Part shown: positions 1 to 7,305 of the stretch, piece after piece | How the letters are laid out: each line of letters starts with the position of its first letter | How positions within the stretch are numbered: position 1 is the first letter of the stretch | Assembly (NCBI GenBank): GCA_948902155.1 | Contig: CAQVQZ010000045.1 | Span: 1-12,625 of the forward strand | Reading direction: 5' to 3' | Source: an uncultured Oscillibacter sp. | Lineage (GTDB): Bacteria; Bacillota_A; Clostridia; Oscillospirales; Oscillospiraceae | Length of the DNA stretch: 12,625 bases | Notes under the pieces: generated by a model | What the model saw: only the letters and a program-made list of their open reading frames with translations | The model's database searches: none | What the model was told of the DNA's origin: nothing | Program-made: the position numbers and the translations under genes

Positions 1-7
1 CCTTTGT

Positions 8-940
8 TTATTTCGCTCTCACTGTTGATGCACTTATGTGAACACCACCTAGGAAGTACCTCCGCGTCGTCTCCGCGTCGGCGGCGATCTGGGCCCGGAG
101 CGCATCCAGGGAGTCGAAGCGGATCTCATCCCGCAGGTGCCGGTAAAACTCCACCCGCAGGGTCTTCCCGTACAAATCCCCCTGGAACTCCAGCAGGCAC
201 GCCTCCACGGTCACGTCGCTGCCGCTGTTCACCGTGGGCCGGGTGCCCACGTTGGTGACGGCGGGACAGCTCTCCCCGTCCGGGAGATAGACCCGCGTCA
301 CATAGACCCCGTGGCTGGGCACCAGCACATGGGGCGGGATGATCAGATTGGCGGTGGGGAACAGCCGGGAGGACCCCAGCCCCCGCCCGTGGCGCACCGC
401 CCCGGTCAGCGTATGGGGATGGCCCAGGAAGCGGCCCGCCCGCTCCACCTGCCCCAGCTCCACCAGCCGCCGGATGTAGGTGGAGCTGACGGTGACGCCG
501 CCGATCTCCACCTTGGGGATAATGTCGCAGCCCAGCCCCAGCTCCGCGCACTTGGCCGCCAGCAGCTCCGGCGTGCCCTGGTTCTTGTGCCCGAAGCGGT
601 GGTCATGGCCCGCCACCAGATGGACGGCGTTCCAGCGGCCCACCAGCAGCTCCGTGATGAAATCCTCCCAGCTGGTGGTCATCATCTCCCGGTCAAAGGG
701 GGCCATGATGACCTCCCGGATGCCGTAAAGCCGCCGCACCAGGTCCCGCCGGTCCTCCGGCGAGTTGATGAGGGGGCAGGGGACCCCGGTGACCACCTCC
801 TTGGGAGGCCGGTCAAAGGTAAACACGGCGGGCACGCAGCCCCGCCGTTCCGCCTCCTCCACGGTCCGGCGGAGCAGGGCGGCGTGGCCCAGATGCACCC
901 CGTCAAAAAAGCCCAGGGCGATGACCCGTTCTTTTCTCAT
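8..940 (-). CDS. ribF: Bifunctional riboflavin kinase / FAD synthetase
   Basis: Cytoplasmic enzyme that phosphorylates riboflavin to FMN and then adenylylates FMN to FAD. The N-terminal nucleotidyltransferase domain shows FFDGVHLGH (residues 11-19) and AGHDHRFG (110-117). SSTYIRR (152-158) marks its end. The C-terminal flavokinase domain begins near residue 180 and carries PTAN (195-198), the TNVGTRPT segment and the conserved LRDEIRF stretch. At 310 residues it is the normal length. I place the start at ATG 940 rather than the in-frame TTG two codons upstream, because GGAAGG at 950-955 lies 9 bases from the ATG but only 3 from the TTG. It starts 16 bases after the truB stop and is the last operon gene in view. 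The final dozen codons are less GC-rich than the rest. Identification is firm. Confidence 0.96.
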   Translation of the reverse strand: MRKERVIALGFFDGVHLGHAALLRRTVEEAERRGCVPAVFTFDRPPKEVVTGVPCPLINSPEDRRDLVRRLYGIREVIMAPFDREMMTTSWEDFITELLVGRWNAVHLVAGHDHRFGHKNQGTPELLAAKCAELGLGCDIIPKVEIGGVTVSSTYIRRLVELGQVERAGRFLGHPHTLTGAVRHGRGLGSSRLFPTANLIIPPHVLVPSHGVYVTRVYLPDGESCPAVTNVGTRPTVNSGSDVTVEACLLEFQGDLYGKTLRVEFYRHLRDEIRFDSLDALRAQIAADAETTRRYFLGGVHISASTVRAK

Positions 941-949
941 GCGCAAAAT

Positions 950-955
950 CCTTCC
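950..955 (-). promoter_or_regulatory. Ribosome binding site of ribF (decides start)
   Basis: GGAAGG on the minus strand lies 9 bases before ATG 940 and only 3 before TTG 946. It therefore favours the ATG and a 310-residue RibF. Confidence 0.65.
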
Positions 956-956
956 A

Positions 957-1817
957 CTAGAAAAAGTTCTTCAAAGAGGTCAGCGTCCCGCCGACAGCCC
1001 TGGACAGGCAGAGAAATTCGCCCTCCTGCCCATAGACCCGGTATATCCCGTCCGCCGTCCCCGGCAGGGTGATGGGACTGCCGCAGCGGACCCGCTTCTC
1101 CCGCCCCGGCGACCGGACCGTCAGGGCCGGATACTGGGCAAAGAGGCTGTCCAGCGGCCGCAGCAGCGCCTCACCCCGCTCCTGCACGTCCTCCAGCGTC
1201 ACGGCGTCCGCCAGGGTGAACCCCGCCGCCATGGTCCGCCGGAGGCTGTACAGCGTCCCGCCGCAGCCCAACGCCTGCCCCAGATCGTGGCAGAGGGTCC
1301 GTATGTAGGTCCCCTTGGAGCACAGGCACCGGAGCCGGAAATCCGTCCCGTTCACCGCCTCCAGCAGCTCCAGCTCGTAGATGGTAACGCTCCGGGGCTT
1401 CCGCTCCACCTCCTGCCCCTTCCGGGCCAGCTCATAGAGCTTTTTCCCCTGCACCTTCACGGCGGAATACATAGGTGGAATCTGCTGAATCTCCCCCCGG
1501 AAGCCCGCCAGCGCGGCCTCCACCTCTTCCCGTCCCACGCGGACGGGCCGCGTCTCCAGGGTCTCCCCCGTAACGTCCTGGGTGTTGGTGGACAGCCCCA
1601 GCCGCAGCCCGGCGTCGTATTCCTTCCGCCCCGTCTCCGCGAACTCCACGCCCCGTGTAGCCCGGCCCACGAACACCGGCAGCACGCCGGTGGCCATCGG
1701 GTCCAGCGTCCCGCCGTGGCCCACCCGCTTCTCGTGGAAGATACCGCGAATCTTGGCGCACACGTCCATACTGGTCCACCCGGCGGGCTTGTCAATGATC
1801 AAAATTCCATTCGCCAT
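957..1817 (-). CDS. truB: tRNA pseudouridine-55 synthase
   Basis: Isomerises uridine 55 to pseudouridine in the T-loop of tRNAs, in the cytoplasm. The N-terminus reads ILIIDKPAGWTS (5-16). The catalytic motif is GHGGTLDPMATGVLP (33-47), with the nucleophilic aspartate at Asp39. KEYDAGLRLG, the YSAVKVQGKKLYELAR segment and the CSKGTYIRTLCHDLG segment are the other family signatures. At 286 residues it is a typical bacterial TruB with a short C-terminal PUA-like region. The ATG at 1817 has GAAGAGGG ending 5 bases upstream. It lies about 97 bases downstream of nrnA, across an inverted-repeat element, and 16 bases before ribF. Certain on motif content. Confidence 0.97.
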   Translation of the reverse strand: MANGILIIDKPAGWTSMDVCAKIRGIFHEKRVGHGGTLDPMATGVLPVFVGRATRGVEFAETGRKEYDAGLRLGLSTNTQDVTGETLETRPVRVGREEVEAALAGFRGEIQQIPPMYSAVKVQGKKLYELARKGQEVERKPRSVTIYELELLEAVNGTDFRLRCLCSKGTYIRTLCHDLGQALGCGGTLYSLRRTMAAGFTLADAVTLEDVQERGEALLRPLDSLFAQYPALTVRSPGREKRVRCGSPITLPGTADGIYRVYGQEGEFLCLSRAVGGTLTSLKNFF

Positions 1818-1831
1818 AATTACCCTCTTCC

Positions 1832-1919
1832 ATTAGGAATTAGGAGTTCGAAATTAGGAATTTGGGAACGAAGGTCCCCACAGGAAAAAATTCCTAATTC
1901 CTCATTCCTAATTCCTAAT
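1832..1919. repeat. 88-base inverted-repeat element between nrnA and truB
   Basis: Two 32-base arms (1832-1863 and 1888-1919) are reverse complements apart from a 6-base internal block (1846-1851 against 1900-1905). The outer 14 and inner 12 bases match perfectly. The arms are built from copies of ATTAGGA and AATTAGGA. The 24-base spacer holds a small GGGA/TCCC stem. The element is strongly AT-rich in a GC-rich neighbourhood. Its right edge contains the TAG that ends nrnA (1915-1917). Its left edge abuts the truB ribosome binding site. As RNA it would form a long hairpin between two co-directional genes. I see no clear target-site duplication, so mobility is an inference. Confidence 0.85.
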
Positions 1920-2874
1920 CAATCTGAAAGTCTGGTGCAACCTCCGCAATCGCCTCCAGCATCCGCCGCTTGGCCTCCTCAAAAGGGGCCTCCACGGTGC
2001 ATCCGGCGGCGGCGGCGTGGCCGCCGCCCCCCAGGCGGGCGCAGACCTTTGTGGCGTTGACCCGTGGGCCGGTGCGGAGGGAGAATTTCCAGACGTCCGG
2101 CCGCAGCTCCCGCATGGTGACGGCGCAGTCCACGCCCTGAATCTGCCCGCCCAGGGCGGAGAGGTCCTCGGCGTCCGTCTCCGTGGCCTGGACCCGCTCC
2201 ATCAGCGCCAGGGGCACGGCCAGCACGGCCACCCGCTCCCGGTCGTGGTACTCCACCGCCCCCAGCATGGCGGATTCCAGGGCCAGCCGCTTCCGGCTCT
2301 TGGTCCGGAAGAAGGTCTTGTTCACCGCCGAAACGTCGATGCCCGTCCGCATCAGCGCCGCGGCCACCGCGTGGGTGTAAGCGGTGGTGTTGCCGTAAGC
2401 GAAACACCCGCAGTCCGTGGCCACCGCCACGTAAAGGGGCAGGGCCATCTCCGCCGTCACCGGCCCCAGCCGGGCCAGGATGTCATAGATGATCTCCCCC
2501 GTTGCGGCGGCGGAGGGCCGGGCGTAGTTGTCTTTCCCGAAGCGCTCAAAGGAGGGGTGGTGGTCGATGGCCAGGTCCACCCGCTCCGCGTAGGGCTTCG
2601 CGTTTTCCGGGAACAGGTTCGTCGCGGCGATGTCCACGGACACCACCCGCTCCGGCTGAAAGCCCTCCGGCGCGGCGTAGGGCAGGAAATAGGGGGCCGT
2701 CGTCTCCGTCAGCTCCGGATTGGGCAGCAGATAGGCCGTCTTCCCCAGGGCCCGCAGCCCCGCGCACAGCCCGGCGGCGGAACCCACGGTATCCCCGTCG
2801 GGGCGGAGGTGGGTCAGAATCAAAATGTTCTCATAGGACCGCAGCAGCCCGGCGGTCCCGGCGATGGTGCGCAT
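1915..2874 (-). CDS. nrnA: DHH/DHHA1 phosphoesterase, NrnA-type oligoribonuclease / pAp phosphatase
   Basis: Predicted cytoplasmic enzyme that degrades 2-5-mer RNAs and dephosphorylates 3'-phosphoadenosine 5'-phosphate. Metal ligands are visible in HLRPDGDTVGS (22-32: His22, Asp26, Asp28), VDIA (Asp81), IDHH (Asp104-His106) and TDCG (Asp154). The DHHA1 substrate-binding domain follows, with LGGGGHAAAAG at 281-291. At 319 residues it has the family length. Its ATG lies 3 bases after the rbfA TGA, and its ribosome binding site GGAGGAG sits inside the end of rbfA, so translation is probably coupled. The stop codon TAG lies in the adjacent inverted-repeat element, so the native C-terminus may have been slightly altered. 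The choice of NrnA over other DHH subfamilies rests on length, domain order and operon position. Confidence 0.92.
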   Translation of the reverse strand: MRTIAGTAGLLRSYENILILTHLRPDGDTVGSAAGLCAGLRALGKTAYLLPNPELTETTAPYFLPYAAPEGFQPERVVSVDIAATNLFPENAKPYAERVDLAIDHHPSFERFGKDNYARPSAAATGEIIYDILARLGPVTAEMALPLYVAVATDCGCFAYGNTTAYTHAVAAALMRTGIDVSAVNKTFFRTKSRKRLALESAMLGAVEYHDRERVAVLAVPLALMERVQATETDAEDLSALGGQIQGVDCAVTMRELRPDVWKFSLRTGPRVNATKVCARLGGGGHAAAAGCTVEAPFEEAKRRMLEAIAEVAPDFQID

Positions 2875-2877
2875 AGT

Positions 2878-3258
2878 TCACTCCTCCTCTGTCCGTGCCG
2901 CCCGCCGGGCGTCCTTCTGCTCCTCCTGCCGGAGGAGCTCCAGAATGTGGGCCCCGTGCTGGATGGAGTCGTCGCCGGAGAATTGCAGCTCCGGCGTATA
3001 GCGGAGCTGGAGGGCGCTGCCCAGCTCCCGGCGCAGAAAGCCGGAGGCGGATTTCAGCCCCTTCAGCACGTCCTTTTCCTGCTCCTTGTTCAGGACGCTG
3101 ACGTAGACCCGCGCGTAGCGCAGATCGTTGGTGGTGTCCACCCGGGTGACGGACACCATGCCGGCGTCGGAGACCCTGGGGTCCTTCAGATTGCGGATCA
3201 GCTCTGCCAGCTCCCGCTGGATCTCGTCGTTGATGCGGTTGATTCGGTTGGATGCCAT
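2878..3258 (-). CDS. rbfA: 30S ribosome-binding factor A
   Basis: Small KH-like protein that binds the immature 30S subunit and helps mature the 5' end of 16S rRNA, important in cold adaptation. Sequence features include the N-terminus MASNRINRINDEIQRELAEL, then LKDPRV, SVTRVDTTNDLRYARVYVSV and the C-terminal LRYTPELQF followed by HGAHILELL, all matching the family. The length is 126 residues. I use ATG 3258 because AAGGAG lies 8 bases upstream; the frame extends upstream only through the Shine-Dalgarno itself. It follows the HD-domain gene by 43 bases and is coupled to nrnA. It is separated from infB by an insertion and a terminator, so it needs its own or an HD-gene promoter. Confidence 0.96.
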   Translation of the reverse strand: MASNRINRINDEIQRELAELIRNLKDPRVSDAGMVSVTRVDTTNDLRYARVYVSVLNKEQEKDVLKGLKSASGFLRRELGSALQLRYTPELQFSGDDSIQHGAHILELLRQEEQKDARRAARTEEE

Positions 3259-3301
3259 AGCTGTTCTCCTTCTCAAAAAGGCGGTATTTCGCGGGGAGGA
3301 C

Positions 3302-3982
3302 TCAATCCGAGACCGCGTCCTCCAAACAGCGCTTATACCGATGGATTTCAGAAACTTCCTCTTTCAGCGCCTCAAAAAATGCCTCTGCGGCCTTTTGGCG
3401 CGCCCCTGCCATTCGTCCGGCCTCTTCCGTGTAAAATCCGTCGTACAAACGGCGGAGCTTGAAATGATATTCCTTGAAAAAAGAATCCGGCGCGGCCTTA
3501 TCCAGCCCCAGGTCGATTTCGGAGCCTGCTACCGCGTAAAGCGGCGTTTGTACCTGTCCCTGATACACCAAAGACCTCGCGACGCCCAGCGCGCCGGACA
3601 CATCCAGCTTGTCCGCGTCGAACAAAATCTTTGCTTCGATTGTCCTGGGGCGGTTATCGCCCCGGAACCGATGGGATTGGATGCAGTCCCGCACATGCCC
3701 CGCGAATTCCTCCGGTTTCCCCAGGTCCTTCAAATAGGCGTAGGCCATTTCGCCCCCTGCCTCTGCGTGGCACAGCGCCGGGTTTTCGAACTGCCGCTTT
3801 CTCCCGATGTCGTGCAGCAAACACGCGCAGATCAAAACGTCCCTGTCGACTTTTTCCGAAACTGTATCCGCAATATGCATCGCGGCGTACAATACCCGAT
3901 AAATATGCTCCGTGTCATGAGCGGCGTCCTGCATACATGTTTTCATGTATCCTTCTATAGAGGCGTATTCCGTTGCTGTCAT
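3302..3982 (-). CDS. HD-domain phosphohydrolase (YedJ/YpgQ-like)
   Basis: Predicted cytoplasmic metal-dependent phosphohydrolase of 226 residues. The HD-fold ligands are present: HDTEHIYRV (22-30), LLHDIGRK (55-62, HD at 57-58), a further His in CIQSHRF (His104), and the Asp of FDADKLD (Asp124). The HDxxHxxRV opening and the FDADKLD motif resemble the YedJ/YpgQ group, some members of which hydrolyse nucleotides. The substrate here cannot be read from sequence. The start at ATG 3982 follows a GGAAGGGGAA ribosome binding site; an in-frame upstream extension to 4066 lacks support. Base composition is visibly less GC-rich than flanking rbfA and infB, suggesting it was acquired. It is divergent from the DUF1413-like gene and 43 bases upstream of rbfA, so it may drive rbfA transcription. 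I see no clear minus-strand promoter before it. Confidence 0.82.
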   Translation of the reverse strand: MTATEYASIEGYMKTCMQDAAHDTEHIYRVLYAAMHIADTVSEKVDRDVLICACLLHDIGRKRQFENPALCHAEAGGEMAYAYLKDLGKPEEFAGHVRDCIQSHRFRGDNRPRTIEAKILFDADKLDVSGALGVARSLVYQGQVQTPLYAVAGSEIDLGLDKAAPDSFFKEYHFKLRRLYDGFYTEEAGRMAGARQKAAEAFFEALKEEVSEIHRYKRCLEDAVSD

Positions 3983-4053
3983 GCTTCCCCTTCCTTTCTT
4001 TCCTGCTCCTGTTGCGCAATTTGAAAAATCCGCCCCCGAAACTGAAAAAAAGC

Positions 4054-4082
4054 TTGACAAGGGCACGACCTCCTGCTATACT
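4054..4082 (+). promoter_or_regulatory. Sigma-A-type promoter of the DUF1413-like gene
   Basis: The -35 box is TTGACA (4054-4059), a perfect match. The -10 box is TATACT (4077-4082), one off consensus. The spacer is 17 bases and an A-tract (4045-4051) lies just upstream like an UP element. Transcription would start near 4089, giving a leader of about 57 bases. This is the strongest promoter in the window. Confidence 0.85.
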
Positions 4083-4091
4083 AAGCTCAAG

Positions 4092-4111
4092 AGCTAGATA
4101 TCTAGCTAGAT
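4092..4111. promoter_or_regulatory. Palindromic operator-like site at the start of transcription
   Basis: Positions 4092-4107 form a perfect 16-base palindrome, AGCTAGATATCTAGCT. The half AGCTAGAT recurs directly at 4104-4111, giving overlapping inverted and direct repeats. The site begins 9 bases after the -10 box, over the predicted +1 region. A dimeric repressor bound there would block transcription. No regulator gene is adjacent, so the protein is unknown. It could alternatively be an RNA hairpin. Confidence 0.6.
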
Positions 4112-4145
4112 AACAAGCTGTATTTCGTGAAAGGAGCATGCTATT

Positions 4146-4397
4146 ATGCCTATCAATTCTTCCACCACCGTCAGCCAGCTGATGCAGCTGGCCCAGGCAG
4201 AGCTTCCGAACCTGACCCAGGGCGAGGTATTCACCGTCCGCGACCTCTTCCGGGGCTACCAGTGGAACCGCCTCCCCAAGGGGACGCGCATCCAGCTGGG
4301 CAACGTGTTTTTCGCCTTCGCCCAGGCGGCGGGAGCCGCCCTGATCGACATCGGGCCCAAGACCCCCCAGAATCAGCAGCAGTACATCAAAAAGTAA
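4146..4397 (+). CDS. Small DUF1413-like protein of unknown function
   Basis: An 83-residue soluble protein and the only plus-strand gene. The central region FTVRDLFRGYQWNRLPKGTR (29-48), then LGNVFFAF, resembles the DUF1413 family (a phe/leu-phe-x-gly-tyr-x-trp-asn-arg pattern followed by a LGxxFF segment); this is recognition from memory, not a search. No signal peptide or membrane segment is visible, and the C-terminus is rich in Gln. The start at ATG 4146 has AAGGAG 9 bases upstream (4131-4136). It has its own near-consensus promoter and a palindromic operator, so it is a separately regulated single-gene unit. It is followed 2 bases later by an inverted-repeat element and then a bidirectional terminator. 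Function is unknown. Confidence 0.85.
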   Translation: MPINSSTTVSQLMQLAQAELPNLTQGEVFTVRDLFRGYQWNRLPKGTRIQLGNVFFAFAQAAGAALIDIGPKTPQNQQQYIKK

Positions 4398-4399
4398 GA

Positions 4400-4611
4400 A
4401 CCTGTATTCATAACCGGGGAATGCTGGATGGGCGAGGGATTTTCCCGCCAGGCAAGGAAATTTCCCGCAGGAATCCTGGCTTGACATGATACCGTCAAGT
4501 CTGCCGAGGCCCGTTCCATTGGGCCGAGGCTGACGGATTTCAAGGGAAATTGACGAAGTCCTGGCGGGAAAAGACCCGCCCAGACAGCGTTCAACGGTTG
4601 TGAATACAGGT
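4400..4611. mobile_element. MITE-like element with long imperfect inverted repeats
   Basis: The ends ACCTGTATTCATAACC (4400-4415) and GGTTGTGAATACAGGT (4596-4611) are inverted repeats with one mismatch. The inversion continues inward to about 52 bases per arm (4401-4452 against 4560-4610) at roughly four in five positions, including a shared TTTTCCCGCCAGG. Inside are two small hairpins, CTTGAC/GTCAAG (4480-4499) and GGCCC/GGGCC (4508-4525). There is no reading frame. It begins 3 bases after the DUF1413-like stop. I see no convincing target-site duplication. It could be a non-autonomous transposable element or a structured non-coding RNA that terminates the plus-strand transcript. Confidence 0.6.
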
Positions 4612-4616
4612 CGCGG

Positions 4617-4652
4617 AAAAAGGGGCGGCGGCACAGCCGCCGCCCTTATTTT
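4617..4652. terminator. Bidirectional intrinsic terminator after infB and the DUF1413-like gene
   Basis: A perfect 10-base GC stem (4623-4632 and 4636-4645) has a 3-base loop. On the minus strand it is followed by CTTTTT, 12 bases beyond the infB stop. On the plus strand it is followed by TTATTTT. It should end both convergent transcripts and isolate rbfA and later genes from the infB transcript. Confidence 0.9.
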
Positions 4653-4657
4653 GCCCG

Positions 4658-7162
4658 TTACTGCGGGATTTCCTCCATGGTATAGCCTTCCACGATGTCG
4701 CCCTCTTTGATATCGTTGAACTTCTCGATGGTCAGGCCGCACTCGTAGCCGCTGGCGACTTCCTTCGCCGCGTCCTTGAACCGCTGGAGGGACCCCAGCA
4801 CGCCCTCGTGGATGACGATGCCGTCCCGGACCAGCCGCACGGAGCAGTTCCGGACGATCTTGCCGTCCTGGACATAGCAGCCCGCCACGGTGCCCACGCC
4901 GGAGACCTTGTAGGTCTGCCGGACCTCCGCGTGGCCCAGCAGGGCCTCCCGGTACTTGGGGGCCAGCATGCCCTTCATGGCGGCGGTGATCTCGTCGATG
5001 CAGTCGTAGATGACCCGGTACATCCGCATATCCACGTTCTGCCGCGCCGCGCCGTCCCGGGCGGCGGCGTCGGGCCGGACGTTGAAGCCGACGATGATGG
5101 CGTTGGAGGAGGAGGCCAGCATGACGTCGGACTCGTTCACCGCGCCCACGCCGCCGTGGATGACCCGGACGTTGACCTCGTCGTTGCTGAGCTTCTCGAG
5201 AGACGCCTTCACGGCCTCCACGCTGCCCTGGACGTCGGCCTTGACGATGAGGGCCAGCTCCTTCCGCTCGCCCGCCTGGATCTGGTCAAACAGGTTCTCC
5301 AAACTGACCTTCTGCACCGGAGCCGCGGCCTTGGCCCGCTCCTCGGCCTTTCTCTGCTCCACCAGCTCCCGCGCCATCCGCTCGTCGCTGACGGCGAAGA
5401 AGGGGGACCCGGCGCTGGGGGCCTCGCTGAGGCCCGCAATCTCCACGGGGACGGAGGGACCCGCCTCCGTGAGCCGCCCGCCCCGGTAATCCAGCATGGT
5501 CCGGACACGGCCCACGGCGGTGCCCGCGATGATGATGTCGCCCTGCTTCAGGGTGCCGTTCTGCACCAGCAGCGTGGCCACGGGGCCCCGGCCCTTGTCC
5601 AGCCGGGCCTCGATAACGGTGCCGGACCCGGCCCGGTTGGGGTTGGCCTTCAGCTCCGCCATCTCGGCGGTGAGGGTCACCATCTCCAGGAGGTTGTCAA
5701 TGCCGATGTTCTTCTTGGCGGAGACCTTGCAGCAGATGGTCTCGCCGCCCCAGTCCTCGGGGACCAGGCCGTGCTCGGTGAGCTGCTGCATGACCCGGTC
5801 GGGGTTGGCGTTCTCTTTATCGATCTTGTTGATCGCCACGACAATGGGGATGTTCGCCGCCTTGGCGTGGCTGATGGACTCGATGGTCTGGGGCATGATG
5901 CCGTCGTCCGCCGCCACCATCAGAATGGCGACGTCCGTCACCATGGCGCCCCGGGCGCGCATGGAGGTAAACGCCTCATGGCCCGGCGTATCCAGGAAAG
6001 TGATGGGCTTGCCGTTGACCTGGACCTGATATGCGCCGATGTGCTGGGTGATGCCGCCCGCCTCGCCGGAGGCCACGGAGGTGTTCCGGATGGTATCCAG
6101 CAAAGAGGTCTTGCCGTGGTCCACGTGGCCCATGACCACCACCACAGGGGCACGGGGCACCAGGTCCTCGGCCTTGTCCTCGGACACGTCGATGAGCTTT
6201 TCTTCAATGGTGACGACGACTTCCTTCTCCACCTTGCAGCCCATTTCCTCGGCGATGAAGGCGGCGGTGTCGTAGTCGATCATCTGGGGCAGGGAGGCCA
6301 TGATGCCGTTTTTCATCAGGGCCTTGACCACCTCCGCGCCGGTCTTCTTCATGCGGCTGGCCAGCTCGCCCACGGAAATCTCGTCGGGAATCTGGACCTT
6401 GACCGGCGCTTTCTTGGCGATCTCCAGCTGGAGGCGGCGCATCCGCTCCTGCTCATCCTGCCGCCGCTTGTTGGAGAAGGCGGGACCGCCCCGGCGCTGC
6501 TGTCCGCCCCGGACCTTCTCCCGGCCGGAGCGCTGCTGGCGCTGCATCCGCTCGCCCTGCTGGCCGCCCAGGGTCTCCAGGCGCTCGTCGTACTTGGCCA
6601 GGTTCACGTCGCCGCCCTTCCGGGTGTCCACGATCTTCTTCTGGGGCACCCGGCTCACGGGCTTCTGGACCGCCGTCCCCTGCTGCGGGGCCTGCTGGCC
6701 GGACGCCGCCGGCTGACCGGCGGGCTTCTTCGGCTGGCCCGGCTTCTGCCCGGCGGGCTGCTTCGCGCCGGGCTTGCCCTGGGCCCCAGGCTGGTTCGCG
6801 GCAGGGGCCGAAGCGCCCTGCTGAGCCGCGCCGCCCTGCTGAGCCTGAGCGGCCTGCTGGGCCGAACCGCCCTTTTGATCCGCAGCGCCCTGCTTGCCCC
6901 CGGCGGACTTGGCGGCCTTGGGGGCCTCCGCCGCCGGAGCGGGCTTCGGCTCCTGATAGGTCTCGCTGAAAATGACCTGAATATCGGAAATGGGATGGTC
7001 CTGGGTCAGCCGGTCGAAGATGATGGACAGTTCCCGGTCCGTCAGGACCTGCATATGGTTTTTCGGCGTGGAGCCGTACCGGGTCAAAATCTCCATGATG
7101 GTCTTGGTGGGAAGGCCGAAATCCTTAGCCACCTCGTGCACTCTGTATTTCTCAATAGCCAA
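4658..7162 (-). CDS. infB: Translation initiation factor IF-2
   Basis: GTPase that delivers initiator fMet-tRNA to the 30S subunit and promotes subunit joining. The N-terminal helix domain ([14 protein letters not shown]) is followed by a low-complexity Ala/Gln/Pro/Gly linker (about residues 75-170), a basic segment to about 250, and a second IF2-N domain (about 255-315). The G domain has G1 GHVDHGKT (345-352), G2 GGITQHIG, G3 DTPGHEAF, G4 NKID and G5 SAK. Beta-barrel and fMet-tRNA-binding C domains follow, ending [10 protein letters not shown]. About 834 residues, normal for the short-N-domain clostridial forms. I prefer TTG 7162 (MAIEKYRV) because GAGGTG lies 6 bases upstream; GTG 7171 is the alternative, three residues longer. 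It lies 143 bases after ylxQ. Confidence 0.97.
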   Translation of the reverse strand: MAIEKYRVHEVAKDFGLPTKTIMEILTRYGSTPKNHMQVLTDRELSIIFDRLTQDHPISDIQVIFSETYQEPKPAPAAEAPKAAKSAGGKQGAADQKGGSAQQAAQAQQGGAAQQGASAPAANQPGAQGKPGAKQPAGQKPGQPKKPAGQPAASGQQAPQQGTAVQKPVSRVPQKKIVDTRKGGDVNLAKYDERLETLGGQQGERMQRQQRSGREKVRGGQQRRGGPAFSNKRRQDEQERMRRLQLEIAKKAPVKVQIPDEISVGELASRMKKTGAEVVKALMKNGIMASLPQMIDYDTAAFIAEEMGCKVEKEVVVTIEEKLIDVSEDKAEDLVPRAPVVVVMGHVDHGKTSLLDTIRNTSVASGEAGGITQHIGAYQVQVNGKPITFLDTPGHEAFTSMRARGAMVTDVAILMVAADDGIMPQTIESISHAKAANIPIVVAINKIDKENANPDRVMQQLTEHGLVPEDWGGETICCKVSAKKNIGIDNLLEMVTLTAEMAELKANPNRAGSGTVIEARLDKGRGPVATLLVQNGTLKQGDIIIAGTAVGRVRTMLDYRGGRLTEAGPSVPVEIAGLSEAPSAGSPFFAVSDERMARELVEQRKAEERAKAAAPVQKVSLENLFDQIQAGERKELALIVKADVQGSVEAVKASLEKLSNDEVNVRVIHGGVGAVNESDVMLASSSNAIIVGFNVRPDAAARDGAARQNVDMRMYRVIYDCIDEITAAMKGMLAPKYREALLGHAEVRQTYKVSGVGTVAGCYVQDGKIVRNCSVRLVRDGIVIHEGVLGSLQRFKDAAKEVASGYECGLTIEKFNDIKEGDIVEGYTMEEIPQ

Positions 7163-7168
7163 ATAAAA

Positions 7169-7174
7169 CACCTC
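7169..7174 (-). promoter_or_regulatory. Ribosome binding site of infB (decides start)
   Basis: GAGGTG on the minus strand ends 6 bases before TTG 7162, favouring a start at MAIEKYR. If GTG 7171 is used instead, AGAGGA about 10 bases upstream of it would serve. Confidence 0.5.
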
Positions 7175-7201
7175 GTTCTGTTCCTCTCCGGAAGCCCGTT
7201 T

Positions 7202-7233
7202 GAAAACCGGCGGAACGCCGCCCGGCGGCTTTC
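7202..7233 (-). other. Hairpin in the ylxQ-infB gap
   Basis: The 143-base gap between ylxQ and infB holds a hairpin on the minus strand. The outer stem is GAAAGCCG/CGGTTTTC (8 pairs, one G-T), the inner stem GCGG/CCGC, with a 4-base bulge and a CGTT loop. It lies about 40 bases before the infB start. There is no T-tract, so it is not a terminator. It may affect processing or infB translation. I see nothing else in the gap. Confidence 0.35.
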
Positions 7234-7305
7234 AGACGGACTCAGGAGCGGAGAAATTTTGATCGAAAAGAAGGGGGCTGGCGAGGCCCGGTCCGCGGGG
7301 GCACC

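Noticed and set aside
1832..1919. CRISPR-like array from repeated ATTAGGA units
   Set aside because: Repeats are 7-8 bases, form one hairpin and have no spacers or cas genes.
2017..3462. Plus-strand open frame of 481 codons opposite nrnA and rbfA
   Set aside because: Covers several well-supported minus-strand genes and their junctions, with no recognisable domain.
3983..4066. N-terminal extension of the HD-domain protein to 4066
   Set aside because: The added residues are not family-like and lie over the intergenic promoter region; a good ribosome binding site precedes ATG 3982.
3983..4116. Minus-strand promoter for the HD-domain gene
   Set aside because: TTGAGC, TTGTTA and TTGTCA are present but none has an acceptable -10 at 16-18 bases.
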